A stretch of DNA of 8,991 bases from Phascolarctobacterium sp. (lineage in GTDB: Bacteria; Bacillota; Negativicutes; Acidaminococcales; Acidaminococcaceae), in NCBI GenBank assembly GCA_016302525.1, contig JAEDNJ010000057.1, positions 1 through 8,991 on the forward strand, given 5' to 3'. Shown piece by piece: positions 1 through 6,781 of the stretch. The position numbers and the translations under genes are program-made. The notes beneath the pieces were generated by a model. That model was not told the origin of the DNA and did not search any database. It saw only the letters and a program-made list of their open reading frames with translations. Position 1 is the stretch's first letter. Every line of letters starts with the position of its first letter.

Positions 1-1
1 C

Positions 2-508
2 TTATTTCTTCTTCGCTTCCTTTTCCAGCAGCCTGTGATACTCCACCCACTGCTCTAAAAGCGCCTTGATGATGTCCATAGGCACAAAGTAATTATTAGG
101 GCCGGGGTTCAGCAAAATTCCCTCGACCTCTAGGTCAGCAATATAGGCAAAGAGCTCATCAGCGCCAATTTCCAGATAGCGGGTTTGCTTTACCAGCTTC
201 AGGCTTTCCGGACCAGTAAAGATGACAATAACCTTGTAGCCATTGGGCATAACCACCGTCTGCATATAGAAGGTCGCATCCGGTGTCTTGGGCACAACCA
301 GCTTAGCAGCAGAAATCGGCCCATCCTCGTGGATAGCAGCATAGAGCAGCTCTCCTTCAATCATAGCATAGAACAGACTGTTGACGAGAATTTCGAGGTT
401 AGCCTCGCGCGGGTCTGCGTTGACCAGCTCCAGGCAGCTATCAATGGCCTCCTTAGGGCTCAGTCTGCCCTGCTGCATATCCTGCAGCAGCTTTCTTCCT
501 TTATCCAT
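2..508 (-). CDS. SseB-like N-terminal domain protein
   Basis: This complete 168-residue soluble protein resembles the SseB N-terminal domain family (PF07179). The recognisable part is the C-terminal half, residues about 85-155: a beta-rich stretch, then 'GADELFAYIADLEVEGILLNPG', broken here as GADELFAYIA / DLEVEGILLNPG, and 'YFVPMDII' before a final helix. Family members are often encoded near secretion or enhanced-serine-sensitivity genes, but their biochemical role is poorly known, so no specific function is claimed. There is no signal peptide or membrane segment. The charged Lys/Glu tail ends LLEKEAKKK. The start is supported by an AAAGGAG site 6-7 nt upstream that overlaps the stop region of the dehydrogenase gene. 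The gap to that gene is 12 bp, so the two are almost certainly co-transcribed and perhaps translationally coupled. Confidence 0.75.
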   Translation of the reverse strand: MDKGRKLLQDMQQGRLSPKEAIDSCLELVNADPREANLEILVNSLFYAMIEGELLYAAIHEDGPISAAKLVVPKTPDATFYMQTVVMPNGYKVIVIFTGPESLKLVKQTRYLEIGADELFAYIADLEVEGILLNPGPNNYFVPMDIIKALLEQWVEYHRLLEKEAKKK

Positions 509-520
509 AGGTCGCTCCTT

Positions 521-1510
521 TTAGTTAATCTTAATCTCGTTGGGATTTTCTGTTCCTTCTACAGAAGCCTTAGTAGAAATAAAGGCCTTTTCAATCATAT
601 TCGCAACCGTGCTTTCTACATAGAAGGCTACATGGGGGCTGACAATAACATTGGGGAAGCTGCGCAGCATATTCAGCTCATTGTTGTGAATAGTTTCGCC
701 GCAGCGATTGTAGTAATAAAGCCCGTTCTCATTTTCCAACAGATCCAAGCCAGCTGCCGCTACCTTGCCTGTATTAATAGCATCAATCAAAGCCGTAGAA
801 TCAATCAAATTGCCGCGAGCCGTGTTAATAATCGTCACGCCATCCTTCATCTTAGCAAAGGCCTCTGCATCCAGCATATGGAAGGTTTCCGGATTAGAGG
901 GCAGGTGCAGGGTGATAATATCGCTCTCTCGCAGCAGGGTGTCCAAATCAACATATTCGCCCAGGCTGGCAGCCTCAGCATTGTGATACTTATCGTAGCA
1001 AATCAGCTTACAACCAAAGCCCTGAATGTGCTTCATCAGCACGCGCCCGATATTGCCCGTGCCTACAACGCCCACGGTCATATGGCTCAGGTCTCTGCCC
1101 ATCTTGTGCTTTAAGGTGAAATCCTGCGCAGCAGCACGAATCATGGTCTGGTTCATATTGCGCAGACACATTAAAATCAGCATAATGGCAAAGTCTGCCA
1201 CGCAGTCCGTAGGATAGGTGCTATTGCAGACATGAATCCCCAGCTTTTTTGCGTGCTGCAGGGGCACATGATCAAAGCCGATAGAGCGGTTAGCAATGCA
1301 CACTACGCCCATAGCTCGCCATTGATCCATCCATTCCTCACGCACCTCGCAGGGGGTAAAGCTTACGCCATCACAGCCCTCAGCCAAGGCAATGTTGTTA
1401 GCATTAGGGTATTCCGGTGTCCAAACGAACTCCATACCATACTCCTTGCTAATTTTTTCTGCCAGGGGCAGCTCATCAAAATCCCTCATTGCATAAAAGC
1501 AAACCTTCAT
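521..1510 (-). CDS. D-isomer-specific 2-hydroxyacid dehydrogenase (D-lactate / D-2-hydroxyglutarate dehydrogenase-like)
   Basis: This 329-residue cytosolic NAD-dependent oxidoreductase would interconvert a 2-keto acid and the D-2-hydroxy acid. The Rossmann motif GTGNIG sits at residues 150-155. An acidic residue follows at the end of the next strand (Asp173 in CYDKY), which suggests NAD rather than NADP. The catalytic triad of the family is visible: Arg232 in NTARGNLID, Glu259 in LDLLEN, and His293 in SPHVAFY. Length and the aromatic GLYYYN stretch fit the D-LDH/VanH/HgdH branch better than the glycerate or phosphoglycerate dehydrogenases. The substrate cannot be fixed from sequence; pyruvate or 2-oxoglutarate are the likeliest. 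An upstream in-frame ATG at 1525 would add five residues. The ATG at 1510 is preferred because GGAGG lies 8 nt before it, whereas the upstream ATG precedes that site. It sits directly downstream of the third copy of a spacer stem-loop repeat and is followed 12 bp later by the SseB-like gene. Confidence 0.9.
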   Translation of the reverse strand: MKVCFYAMRDFDELPLAEKISKEYGMEFVWTPEYPNANNIALAEGCDGVSFTPCEVREEWMDQWRAMGVVCIANRSIGFDHVPLQHAKKLGIHVCNSTYPTDCVADFAIMLILMCLRNMNQTMIRAAAQDFTLKHKMGRDLSHMTVGVVGTGNIGRVLMKHIQGFGCKLICYDKYHNAEAASLGEYVDLDTLLRESDIITLHLPSNPETFHMLDAEAFAKMKDGVTIINTARGNLIDSTALIDAINTGKVAAAGLDLLENENGLYYYNRCGETIHNNELNMLRSFPNVIVSPHVAFYVESTVANMIEKAFISTKASVEGTENPNEIKIN

Positions 1511-1524
1511 CCTCAATCCCTCCA

Positions 1525-1583
1525 TCTATCAGTCACAAGCAGCCACAAAGCTTTTCTTCTATATTATTATCAGGCTGCTTGTG
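1525..1583. repeat. Spacer stem-loop repeat, copy 1
   Basis: This is one of three copies of a short repeat between the ATPase and dehydrogenase genes. Its arms form a perfect 11-bp inverted repeat: CACAAGCAGCC at 1534-1544 and GGCTGCTTGTG at 1573-1583, around a 28-nt A/T-rich loop. The 39 bp at 1540-1578 are identical to copy 3. Read on the minus strand it lies directly upstream of the dehydrogenase ribosome binding site, so it would be a hairpin in that gene's 5' leader. No T-run follows it on the minus strand, so it is not a normal terminator for leftward transcription. Confidence 0.8.
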
Positions 1584-1604
1584 TTTATTTATTTTGCTTA
1601 TATC

Positions 1605-1634
1605 TTAGAACAGCTTATTCAAGCTACCATACAC
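1605..1634 (-). pseudogene. Relic of the ATPase 3' end in the spacer
   Basis: TTAGAACAGCTT at 1605-1616 is identical to 1759-1770, the stop and last codons of the ATPase gene. Translated on the minus strand, the relic reads VYGSLNKLF-stop against the true tail LFGMLKKLF-stop. The order of parts is also the same: coding tail, then a short T-rich stretch, then a stem-loop repeat copy. This suggests that a unit containing the gene end plus the repeat was duplicated in tandem and then diverged. It has no start codon or ribosome binding site and is not a gene. Confidence 0.55.
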
Positions 1635-1679
1635 AAACAGCCACAGAGCTTTTCGCTCTAAGCTTAAGCAGGCTGCTTA
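1624..1679. repeat. Spacer stem-loop repeat, copy 2 (divergent)
   Basis: This copy shares the outer arms CAGCC (1638-1642) and GGCTG (1671-1675) and the same 39-bp core length (1638-1676) with copies 1 and 3. Its loop differs. It contains an extra inner stem, AGAGC at 1645-1649 and GCTCT at 1655-1659, around a five-base loop, and the palindrome GCTTAAGC at 1662-1669. A flanking motif, about CTAYCATACAC on the plus strand, precedes it as in copy 3. Arms are kept while the loop changes, which suggests that the fold matters more than the sequence. Confidence 0.7.
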
Positions 1680-1691
1680 TAATTCTTCAAC

Positions 1692-1745
1692 CTATCATAC
1701 ACCAACAGCCACAAAGCTTTTCTTCTATATTATTATCAGGCTGCC
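1692..1745. repeat. Spacer stem-loop repeat, copy 3
   Basis: The 39-bp core (1706-1744) is identical to copy 1 at 1540-1578, 166 bp away. The arms are CAGCC at 1706-1710 and GGCTG at 1739-1743, shorter than in copy 1 because the outer bases do not pair. It begins 14 bp past the ATPase stop codon in the direction of that gene's transcription, so it would fold in the 3' end of the ATPase message. The T-rich stretch lies between the stop codon and the hairpin, on the wrong side for an intrinsic terminator of the leftward transcript. Confidence 0.8.
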
Positions 1746-1758
1746 TATTTTTATTTTT

Positions 1759-4008
1759 TTAGAACAGCTTTTTCAGCATACCAAAGAGTCCACGCTGTAC
1801 TGAGCTGGATTTTGCCAAGGACACAGCCTGTCGCAGCATAGCCTCGCGTTCCTTCTGCTTTCTGGCTTCCTCTGCCTGCTGGCGCTTATATTCGCGCTCT
1901 TCTTCAGCCAACTTACGCTTATACTCACGCTCTTCTTCTCTCGCCTTCCGAGCTGCCTCGCGCTCCGCTTCCTTTTGGCGCCGAGCCTCCTCTGCCTGCT
2001 GGCGCTTATATTCGCGCTCCTCCTCAGCCAGCTTACGCTTGTACTCGCGTTCCTCCTCCTTAGCCTGACGAGCTGCCTCACGGGCCTCATCACGCTTACG
2101 GCGGTCCTCCTGCCGTTCAGCCTCACGCTGAGCTGCCCTCTGCTCCCTTTCCAGACGAGCCTGCTCCTTGCGCTCCTCCTCCTGCTGCTTCTTTTGCTGC
2201 TTAATAGCCTCAGCCATCTTCGCCTGCTGCTCAGCTGCCTCAATTTTGCCAGAAAGAATTTCGTAGGCAGAAACCCTATCAAAGGTGTCGTGATATTTAT
2301 CACCGTATTTTTTATCGTCCAGAATCTGCTCCTGGCGTTCCTCCTCATCCAGCACGCCCAAATAGGACTGAGGCGGCATAATCCAGGCACGCTGTACCAT
2401 GCTAGGCTTGCCATCGCTGTCCATCAAGGAAACCAGCGCCTCGCCAGTACCCAGCTCCGTCAAAGCCTTTTCAGCATTTACTTTGGGATTAGCACGGAAG
2501 GAGGCCGCAGCCGATTTCACCGCTGCCTGGTCCTTGGGCGTATAGGCACGCAGGGCGTGCTGAATCTTATTGCCCAGCTGACTGAGTACATTGTCGGGAA
2601 TGTCTGCCGGCATTTGGCTGATAAAGTAAACGCCCACGCCCTTAGAGCGAATTAAACGCACCACCTGCTCCACCTTGGACAGCAGGCTCTTGGGCGCATC
2701 CTTAAAGATGAGATGGGCCTCGTCAAAGAAAAAGACGATTTCCGGCTTATCTGCATCACCCTTTTCTGGCAGCAGCTCATAAAGACCAGAGAGCAGCCAC
2801 AGCAGGAAGGTAGAATAAAGAATGGGCTTTTGGAAAAGCTCAGCGCAGTGCAAAAGATTAATGACACCACGACCCTTTTCGTCATAGTCAAACCAGTCGT
2901 TTAAATCTAGGGCCGGCTCACCAAAGAAAATATTAGCTCCTGCATCCTCTAAGCGCAGCAGCGCTCTTTGAATAGCGCCCACGCTGACAGCAGAAATATT
3001 GCCGTACTGTGTTTTCAGCTCATCTGCATGGTCAGAGCAATACTTCACCATGGTACGCAAATCCTTCATATCAAGGATGAGCATATTATTGTCATCCGCA
3101 TAACGGAAAATTATATTCAGCACACCAGATTGAGTTTCATTGAGCTCTAAGAGGCGCGCCAATAAATCGGGACCCATTTCCGAAACCGTGGTCCGCACAG
3201 GATGGCCCTTTTTGCCATAAACATCCCAATAGCGCATATAGCAGCCCTCAAAGAAGCTGTTTTTTGCTTCCTCATTGCCGCCCTCAGGGTCAATGCCTAA
3301 ATCCGTCAGCATGGAATCAGTAAAGCCCAGCTTCTTCTTAAGACGACCCGCAAAGCCGGGGCTATTTTCGCCCTTTTCGCACATAGTCCAGACGTCGCCC
3401 TTAATATCGGCCAGGAAAACAGGCACGCCAATATTAGAAAAACGCTCCGCCAAAACCTTAAGGGTTACAGTCTTACCAGTGCCCGTAGCACCGGCAATGA
3501 GACCATGGCGATTGGCCATCTTCGGCTCCAGGTAGACGGGGCCGCTTTCCTTATCCACAGCCAGCCACAGCGGCTCAGCAGGGCGCTCCTTATGGCGTTT
3601 TTTCTTAAAGGATTGTTGCCCTAAAACTGGTATATGCTTATCATCATAAATGGGAGCCGGAGTTGCCGGGGCTGGCTCAGGCTCGCTGTAAACGGGACTT
3701 GGCGCCACTGGCTGAGGGGCAGGCTCAGCATAAGCAGGTCTTGCTGCTTCATGTGCAGCAGTCATGGGGGCAGCATAGCCCTGCTCTCTGTCGTAGGCAG
3801 CACGCTTATCCGGATTACCTAAGACCTTATGCGCCTTAAACAGGGTTTGCAGAGCAACCGCAGCCTCCTCCTCGGTAGCCGCATCATTGGCAGCCTGAGC
3901 GCCCTTCATCATGGCCTGCATACGCTTTTTTTGTTTATTAAAGGCTTGGGCAATCTCGTCTGGAGAAGCGCCCACATCTACGCCTAAAACACCGTATAAA
4001 TCTTCCAT
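1759..4008 (-). CDS. HerA/DUF853-type ATPase with degenerate N-terminal J-domain and C-terminal coiled coil
   Basis: This protein is about 749 residues long. Numbered from the upstream ATG (4014), residues 5-80 resemble a DnaJ domain: LYGVLGVDVGASPDEI, later VLGNPDKRAAYDREQGY. The HPD tripeptide that stimulates DnaK is absent; the corresponding stretch is KKRMQAMMKG. A Pro/Ala-rich linker follows (about 80-128). The P-loop ATPase core of the HerA-like DUF853 (YjgR-like) family then carries Walker A GATGTGKT at 175-182 and Walker B EIVFFFDEAH at 425-434. Residues about 590-730 form a very highly charged coiled coil with a 40-residue tandem duplication rich in EEEREYKR. The tail GLFGMLKKLF is short and amphipathic. 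HerA-like proteins are hexameric translocases; the substrate here is unknown. GGAGG abuts the ATG at 4014 with no spacer but lies 6 nt before the ATG at 4008, so the latter is chosen. It is cytosolic, with no membrane segment. Confidence 0.85.
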   Translation of the reverse strand: MEDLYGVLGVDVGASPDEIAQAFNKQKKRMQAMMKGAQAANDAATEEEAAVALQTLFKAHKVLGNPDKRAAYDREQGYAAPMTAAHEAARPAYAEPAPQPVAPSPVYSEPEPAPATPAPIYDDKHIPVLGQQSFKKKRHKERPAEPLWLAVDKESGPVYLEPKMANRHGLIAGATGTGKTVTLKVLAERFSNIGVPVFLADIKGDVWTMCEKGENSPGFAGRLKKKLGFTDSMLTDLGIDPEGGNEEAKNSFFEGCYMRYWDVYGKKGHPVRTTVSEMGPDLLARLLELNETQSGVLNIIFRYADDNNMLILDMKDLRTMVKYCSDHADELKTQYGNISAVSVGAIQRALLRLEDAGANIFFGEPALDLNDWFDYDEKGRGVINLLHCAELFQKPILYSTFLLWLLSGLYELLPEKGDADKPEIVFFFDEAHLIFKDAPKSLLSKVEQVVRLIRSKGVGVYFISQMPADIPDNVLSQLGNKIQHALRAYTPKDQAAVKSAAASFRANPKVNAEKALTELGTGEALVSLMDSDGKPSMVQRAWIMPPQSYLGVLDEEERQEQILDDKKYGDKYHDTFDRVSAYEILSGKIEAAEQQAKMAEAIKQQKKQQEEERKEQARLEREQRAAQREAERQEDRRKRDEAREAARQAKEEEREYKRKLAEEEREYKRQQAEEARRQKEAEREAARKAREEEREYKRKLAEEEREYKRQQAEEARKQKEREAMLRQAVSLAKSSSVQRGLFGMLKKLF
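1843..2082 (-). repeat. In-gene 120-bp tandem repeat encoding the coiled coil (two units)
   Basis: Two adjacent 120-bp units, 1963-2082 and 1843-1962, encode 40-residue near-copies within the ATPase coiled coil (residues 645-684 and 685-724 counted from the ATG at 4014). Each starts REAARQAK or REAARKAR and contains EEEREYKR twice, so that octapeptide occurs four times. Differences between units are mainly conservative (Lys/Arg) or silent. The repeat keeps the reading frame. Its copy number could vary between strains through slippage or recombination. Confidence 0.85.
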
Positions 4009-4031
4009 GTCCATCCTCCCTCAGTCACATA

Positions 4032-4043
4032 GCCTTGCAAGGC
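4032..4043. promoter_or_regulatory. Perfect 12-bp palindrome GCCTTGCAAGGC in the ATPase leader
   Basis: This perfect palindrome lies 23 bp upstream of the ATPase start codon at 4008, just before its ribosome binding site. It shares the 8-bp core CTTGCAAG with a second palindrome at 4250-4259 near the LysR gene. It could be an operator half of a LysR-controlled divergent region, or a small hairpin in the ATPase leader. The sequence alone does not decide. Confidence 0.4.
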
Positions 4044-4163
4044 AAAAGCACAGGTTACTGGTCAAAGTCAGTCAAGCTTGCCACAAAGACCTGCTTCTAG
4101 CCCCGTAAAATACCTATATCTAAACAGCTAAGAGTACTTAGCAAAAATGATATTATGCTTTTT

Positions 4164-4192
4164 ATTATATAGCTTTAAGAGCGATTTAGCAA
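4164..4192 (-). promoter_or_regulatory. Sigma-70-type promoter for the ATPase gene
   Basis: On the minus strand a -35 box TTGCTA (4192-4187) is followed, after exactly 17 bp, by a consensus -10 box TATAAT (4169-4164). Transcription would begin near 4157, giving a leader of about 150 nt that includes the GCCTTGCAAGGC palindrome. This is the clearest promoter in the divergent region between the ATPase and LysR genes. The rest of the 4044-4299 stretch is A/T-rich with no convincing gene. Confidence 0.6.
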
Positions 4193-4249
4193 GAAAAATG
4201 CTTAGCCGCTGCAAGACAAAATCTATGCCTAGCAGCAGGAAAATTTCTA

Positions 4250-4259
4250 TCTTGCAAGA
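4250..4259. promoter_or_regulatory. Palindrome TCTTGCAAGA upstream of the LysR gene (candidate LysR box)
   Basis: This perfect 10-bp palindrome lies about 70 bp upstream of the LysR start codon, where autoregulatory LysR boxes commonly sit. It is flanked by A/T pairs. It shares the core CTTGCAAG with the palindrome at 4032-4043. LysR-family sites are usually imperfect dyads of the T-N11-A form, so assigning it to this regulator is an inference from position. Confidence 0.4.
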
Positions 4260-4329
4260 ATATATTTCTTATCCTTAGGACATAAAGCTGTACTCACTTA
4301 TGTTCTATAAATTGTACGGGAGAAGCCTT

Positions 4330-5283
4330 ATGCAAGCTGATAAAAACGCAATCAACAAGCTCGCCAGTCTGGATGATATGAATATCAACCTCAAATTCTA
4401 CAGAAACTTTATCGAAATTGTGGAGGCCGGCACATTATCCCAGGCCTCGCAAAAAACCAACACTACGCAAACAACTCTCACTATGGAAATGAAGGTGCTG
4501 GAAAACAAGCTGGGCGCTAAGCTTTTAGTGCGCAACAAGGGTAAGCGCCAGCTAGAGCTTACGGATATTGGCCAGGCCTTTTACCAGCGGGCCAAGGATT
4601 TGTGTTATTTGTTCAACAATATTCACGAGGAAATGTCATCCATTATTGAGGGCTCGACAGGAATTTTGCGGCTGAGTGTTTCGGCCTCGCGGGCGCAGTC
4701 TGTTTGCCGTGATCTGCTTATCCCCTTTCATGACCAAAATCCCCGTGTGCGCTTCGAGGTGCTAGAGGGGATCCTGCCAAAGCTGGAAACCAATGTGCTG
4801 ACCTCGCTAACAGAGCTAGCTATTTCTAATTCGCCCCTGCAAAATAGAGAGCAGTTTGAAATTGTCCACCGCCTTCCTGAAAAGGTTTATGCTATTTTTC
4901 GCCCGGACAGGTTTTCGTTTGCAGACAAGGAAAGCCTCAGCCTAGAGGATTTATCCCAGCAGCCAGTGTCGCTGCCCAAGGGAAGCAGCACTATTTTTCT
5001 TGACAGCATGACGGCCTCTGGCTATACGATTAACTGTCTAGCCAAGAGCTCCTCGCGCAGCACTGCCCTCAGCTGGGCCGAGGCTGGGGCGGCTATTGCT
5101 ATCATCCCCAGAGACGAGTTTGATGCAGAAATCCCAGGGCTAAAGTATCTGCCCATCGACGATAATCGCTTCTACACCGAAAAGATTGTCTTTAAGCTGG
5201 CAGGCAAGCCCCTGTCTCCCCTTGCCCAGCGCTTCCTTAACTTCTACATGGAGAGCTATAGAAATAGGAAGGGGCCTCTATAA
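4330..5283 (+). CDS. LysR-family transcriptional regulator
   Basis: This 317-residue protein has the two-part LysR layout. A winged helix-turn-helix occupies residues about 18-80 (LKFYRNFIEIVEAGTLSQAS, then QTTLTMEMKVLENKLGAKLLVR and ELTDIGQAFYQRA, each within normal family positions). A substrate-binding-like effector domain follows from about residue 105 to the C-terminus. The effector is not identifiable. Start choice: the ATG at 4330 has GGGAG 7 nt upstream. An in-frame ATG at 4300 lacks a ribosome binding site at workable distance. An in-frame ATG at 4378 (MNINLKFYRN) would give a more typical LysR N-terminus but has only a weak GGATGAT before it. It is divergent from the ATPase gene and convergent with trpB2. 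LysR proteins usually control the divergent neighbour and themselves, so the ATPase gene is the first candidate target; two CTTGCAAG palindromes lie between them. Confidence 0.9.
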   Translation: MQADKNAINKLASLDDMNINLKFYRNFIEIVEAGTLSQASQKTNTTQTTLTMEMKVLENKLGAKLLVRNKGKRQLELTDIGQAFYQRAKDLCYLFNNIHEEMSSIIEGSTGILRLSVSASRAQSVCRDLLIPFHDQNPRVRFEVLEGILPKLETNVLTSLTELAISNSPLQNREQFEIVHRLPEKVYAIFRPDRFSFADKESLSLEDLSQQPVSLPKGSSTIFLDSMTASGYTINCLAKSSSRSTALSWAEAGAAIAIIPRDEFDAEIPGLKYLPIDDNRFYTEKIVFKLAGKPLSPLAQRFLNFYMESYRNRKGPL

Positions 5284-5287
5284 TAAA

Positions 5288-5328
5288 AACTGCTGCATAT
5301 CTGCGTAGTAACGCTTCATGCAGCAGTT
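5288..5328. terminator. Bidirectional hairpin terminator between LysR and trpB2 genes
   Basis: An 11-bp perfect inverted repeat, AACTGCTGCAT (5288-5298) and ATGCAGCAGTT (5318-5328), encloses a 19-nt loop that itself can pair GCGT (5303-5306) with ACGC (5311-5314). On the minus strand the stem runs into TTTTTATTAT, a good intrinsic terminator for trpB2. On the plus strand the downstream CTCTTTTAC tract is weaker but could end the LysR message, whose stop codon is only 4 bp away. Confidence 0.75.
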
Positions 5329-5345
5329 AGCTCTTTTACAACCTC

Positions 5346-6716
5346 TTAAAACTTGGGCAGCTTAGCAAAGCTTGCCTGCAGCTCCTCATCCGTAGGAATG
5401 TAGTCAACCATTTGCTTATTGTTGAATTTTTCGTAGGCAACTAAATCGAAGTAGCCTGTGCCAGTTAAGCCAAAGAGGATGGTCTTAGCCTCGCCTGTTT
5501 CCTTGCACTTCATAGCTTCGTCAATCGCAGCCTTGATAGCATGGCTGCTTTCGGGAGCCGGCAAAATGCCCTCTACACGAGCAAATTTAGTTGCAGCCTC
5601 AAAGACAGCGGTTTGCTCAACAGAAACAGCCTCCATATAGCCGTCATGGTAGAGCTGCGATACTACAGGGCTCATGCCATGGTATCTCAAGCCGCCAGCA
5701 TGGTTAGCAGAGGGAATGAAGTTGCTGCCGAGGGTATACATCTTGGCCAGCGGACAAATCATGCCAGTATCGCAAAAGTCGTAAGCAAAAACGCCTCTAG
5801 TCAGGCTGGGACAGCTAGCAGGCTCAACGGCAATAAACCTGTAGTCCTTTTCTCCGCGCAGCTTTTCGCCCATGAAGGGAGAAATCAGGCCGCCTAAATT
5901 GGAGCCACCGCCAGCACAGCCAATAATAATATCAGGAGTAACGCCATATTTATCCAGAGCAGCCTTAGCCTCCAGACCGATTACAGATTGGTGCAGCAGC
6001 ACCTGATTGAGCACGCTGCCCAGCACATATCTATAGCCAGGGTTGGAAACTGCCACCTCTACAGCCTCAGAAATCGCACAGCCTAGGCTGCCAGTGGTGC
6101 CCGGGTGTTCTGCATTGATTTTGCGGCCAATCTCTGTTTCCATGGAGGGAGAAGCCACAACGCTAGCCCCATAGGTGCGCATAACCTCGCGACGGAAGGG
6201 CTTTTGCTCGTAGGAAACCTTAACCATATATACCCTGCAGTCCAGTCCCAGATAAGCACAGGCCATAGACAGAGCCGTACCCCATTGGCCAGCACCCGTC
6301 TCGGTGGTAACGCCCTTCAGGCCCTGCTGCTTCGCATAATAAGCCTGAACAATAGCAGAGTTCAGCTTATGACTGCCGGAGGTATTGTTGCCCTCAAATT
6401 TATAGTAAATCTTCGCCGGAGTATCCAGCGCCTTTTCTAAGCAATAGGCACGCACCAAGGGTGCCGGGCGATACATTTTGTAAAAGTCCTGAATCTCCTG
6501 AGGAATATCGATATAAGCAGTGTCATTATCCAGCTCCTGCTTAATCAGCTCATCACAAAAAACTGGGCGCAGCTCTTCAAAGCCCAGGGGCTCGCCAGTA
6601 GCAGGATTAGCTAAGGGAGCAGGCTTTTGCTTCATGTCGGCACGCACATTGTACCATTGCTTGGGAATCTCGTTTTCGCTCAAATAAATTTTGTAGGGAA
6701 TATTTTGTTCGGTCAT
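5346..6716 (-). CDS. TrpB2-type tryptophan synthase beta chain (TrpB-like PLP enzyme)
   Basis: This 456-residue PLP-dependent enzyme joins serine and indole to form tryptophan. The length and the N-terminal extension (KIYLSENEIPKQWYNVRADM) are typical of the TrpB2 class rather than the shorter TrpB1. The Schiff-base lysine is Lys117 in NTSGSHKLNSA. The catalytic glutamate is Glu139 in TETGAGQWGTALS, and the phosphate-binding loop is GCAGGGSN (266-273). The C-terminal LTGTGYFD (417-424) corresponds to the TrpB2 motif that contacts the pyridine ring. No trpA or other trp gene is visible, which fits a role in indole salvage or free-standing TrpB activity; that is an inference. The ATG at 6716 is chosen because AAAGGA lies 7 nt upstream. 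An in-frame ATG at 6779 has no ribosome binding site. It is the last gene of a three-gene minus-strand operon, 65 bp after the preceding stop. Confidence 0.9.
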   Translation of the reverse strand: MTEQNIPYKIYLSENEIPKQWYNVRADMKQKPAPLANPATGEPLGFEELRPVFCDELIKQELDNDTAYIDIPQEIQDFYKMYRPAPLVRAYCLEKALDTPAKIYYKFEGNNTSGSHKLNSAIVQAYYAKQQGLKGVTTETGAGQWGTALSMACAYLGLDCRVYMVKVSYEQKPFRREVMRTYGASVVASPSMETEIGRKINAEHPGTTGSLGCAISEAVEVAVSNPGYRYVLGSVLNQVLLHQSVIGLEAKAALDKYGVTPDIIIGCAGGGSNLGGLISPFMGEKLRGEKDYRFIAVEPASCPSLTRGVFAYDFCDTGMICPLAKMYTLGSNFIPSANHAGGLRYHGMSPVVSQLYHDGYMEAVSVEQTAVFEAATKFARVEGILPAPESSHAIKAAIDEAMKCKETGEAKTILFGLTGTGYFDLVAYEKFNNKQMVDYIPTDEELQASFAKLPKF

Positions 6717-6781
6717 AACTAAATCCTTTCCGCCTCTTGGCCTTGTATAATTAAGTTTCATTAATTGTTTTCGCTGCACTG

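Noticed and set aside
185..1114. A long open frame on the plus strand, 309 codons, across the SseB-like and dehydrogenase genes
   Set aside because: It is antisense to two well-supported genes with family motifs, has no recognisable protein features and no good ribosome binding site; it is a by-product of their codon use.
1525..1758. Intrinsic terminator for the ATPase gene
   Set aside because: The T-rich tracts lie on the side of the hairpins that is upstream in leftward transcription, so none of the three stem-loops fits a standard terminator.
1773..2655. Long open frames on both strands (minus 1773-2414, plus 1975-2655) within the ATPase gene
   Set aside because: The repetitive charged coiled-coil codons create low-complexity open frames (Leu-rich or Arg/Ser-rich) in other phases. 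The J-domain/Walker frame is clearly the coding one.
6717..6779. Upstream start for trpB2 adding 21 residues
   Set aside because: No ribosome binding site precedes the ATG at 6779, while AAAGGA sits 7 nt before the ATG at 6716, and the added residues do not resemble the TrpB2 N-terminus.
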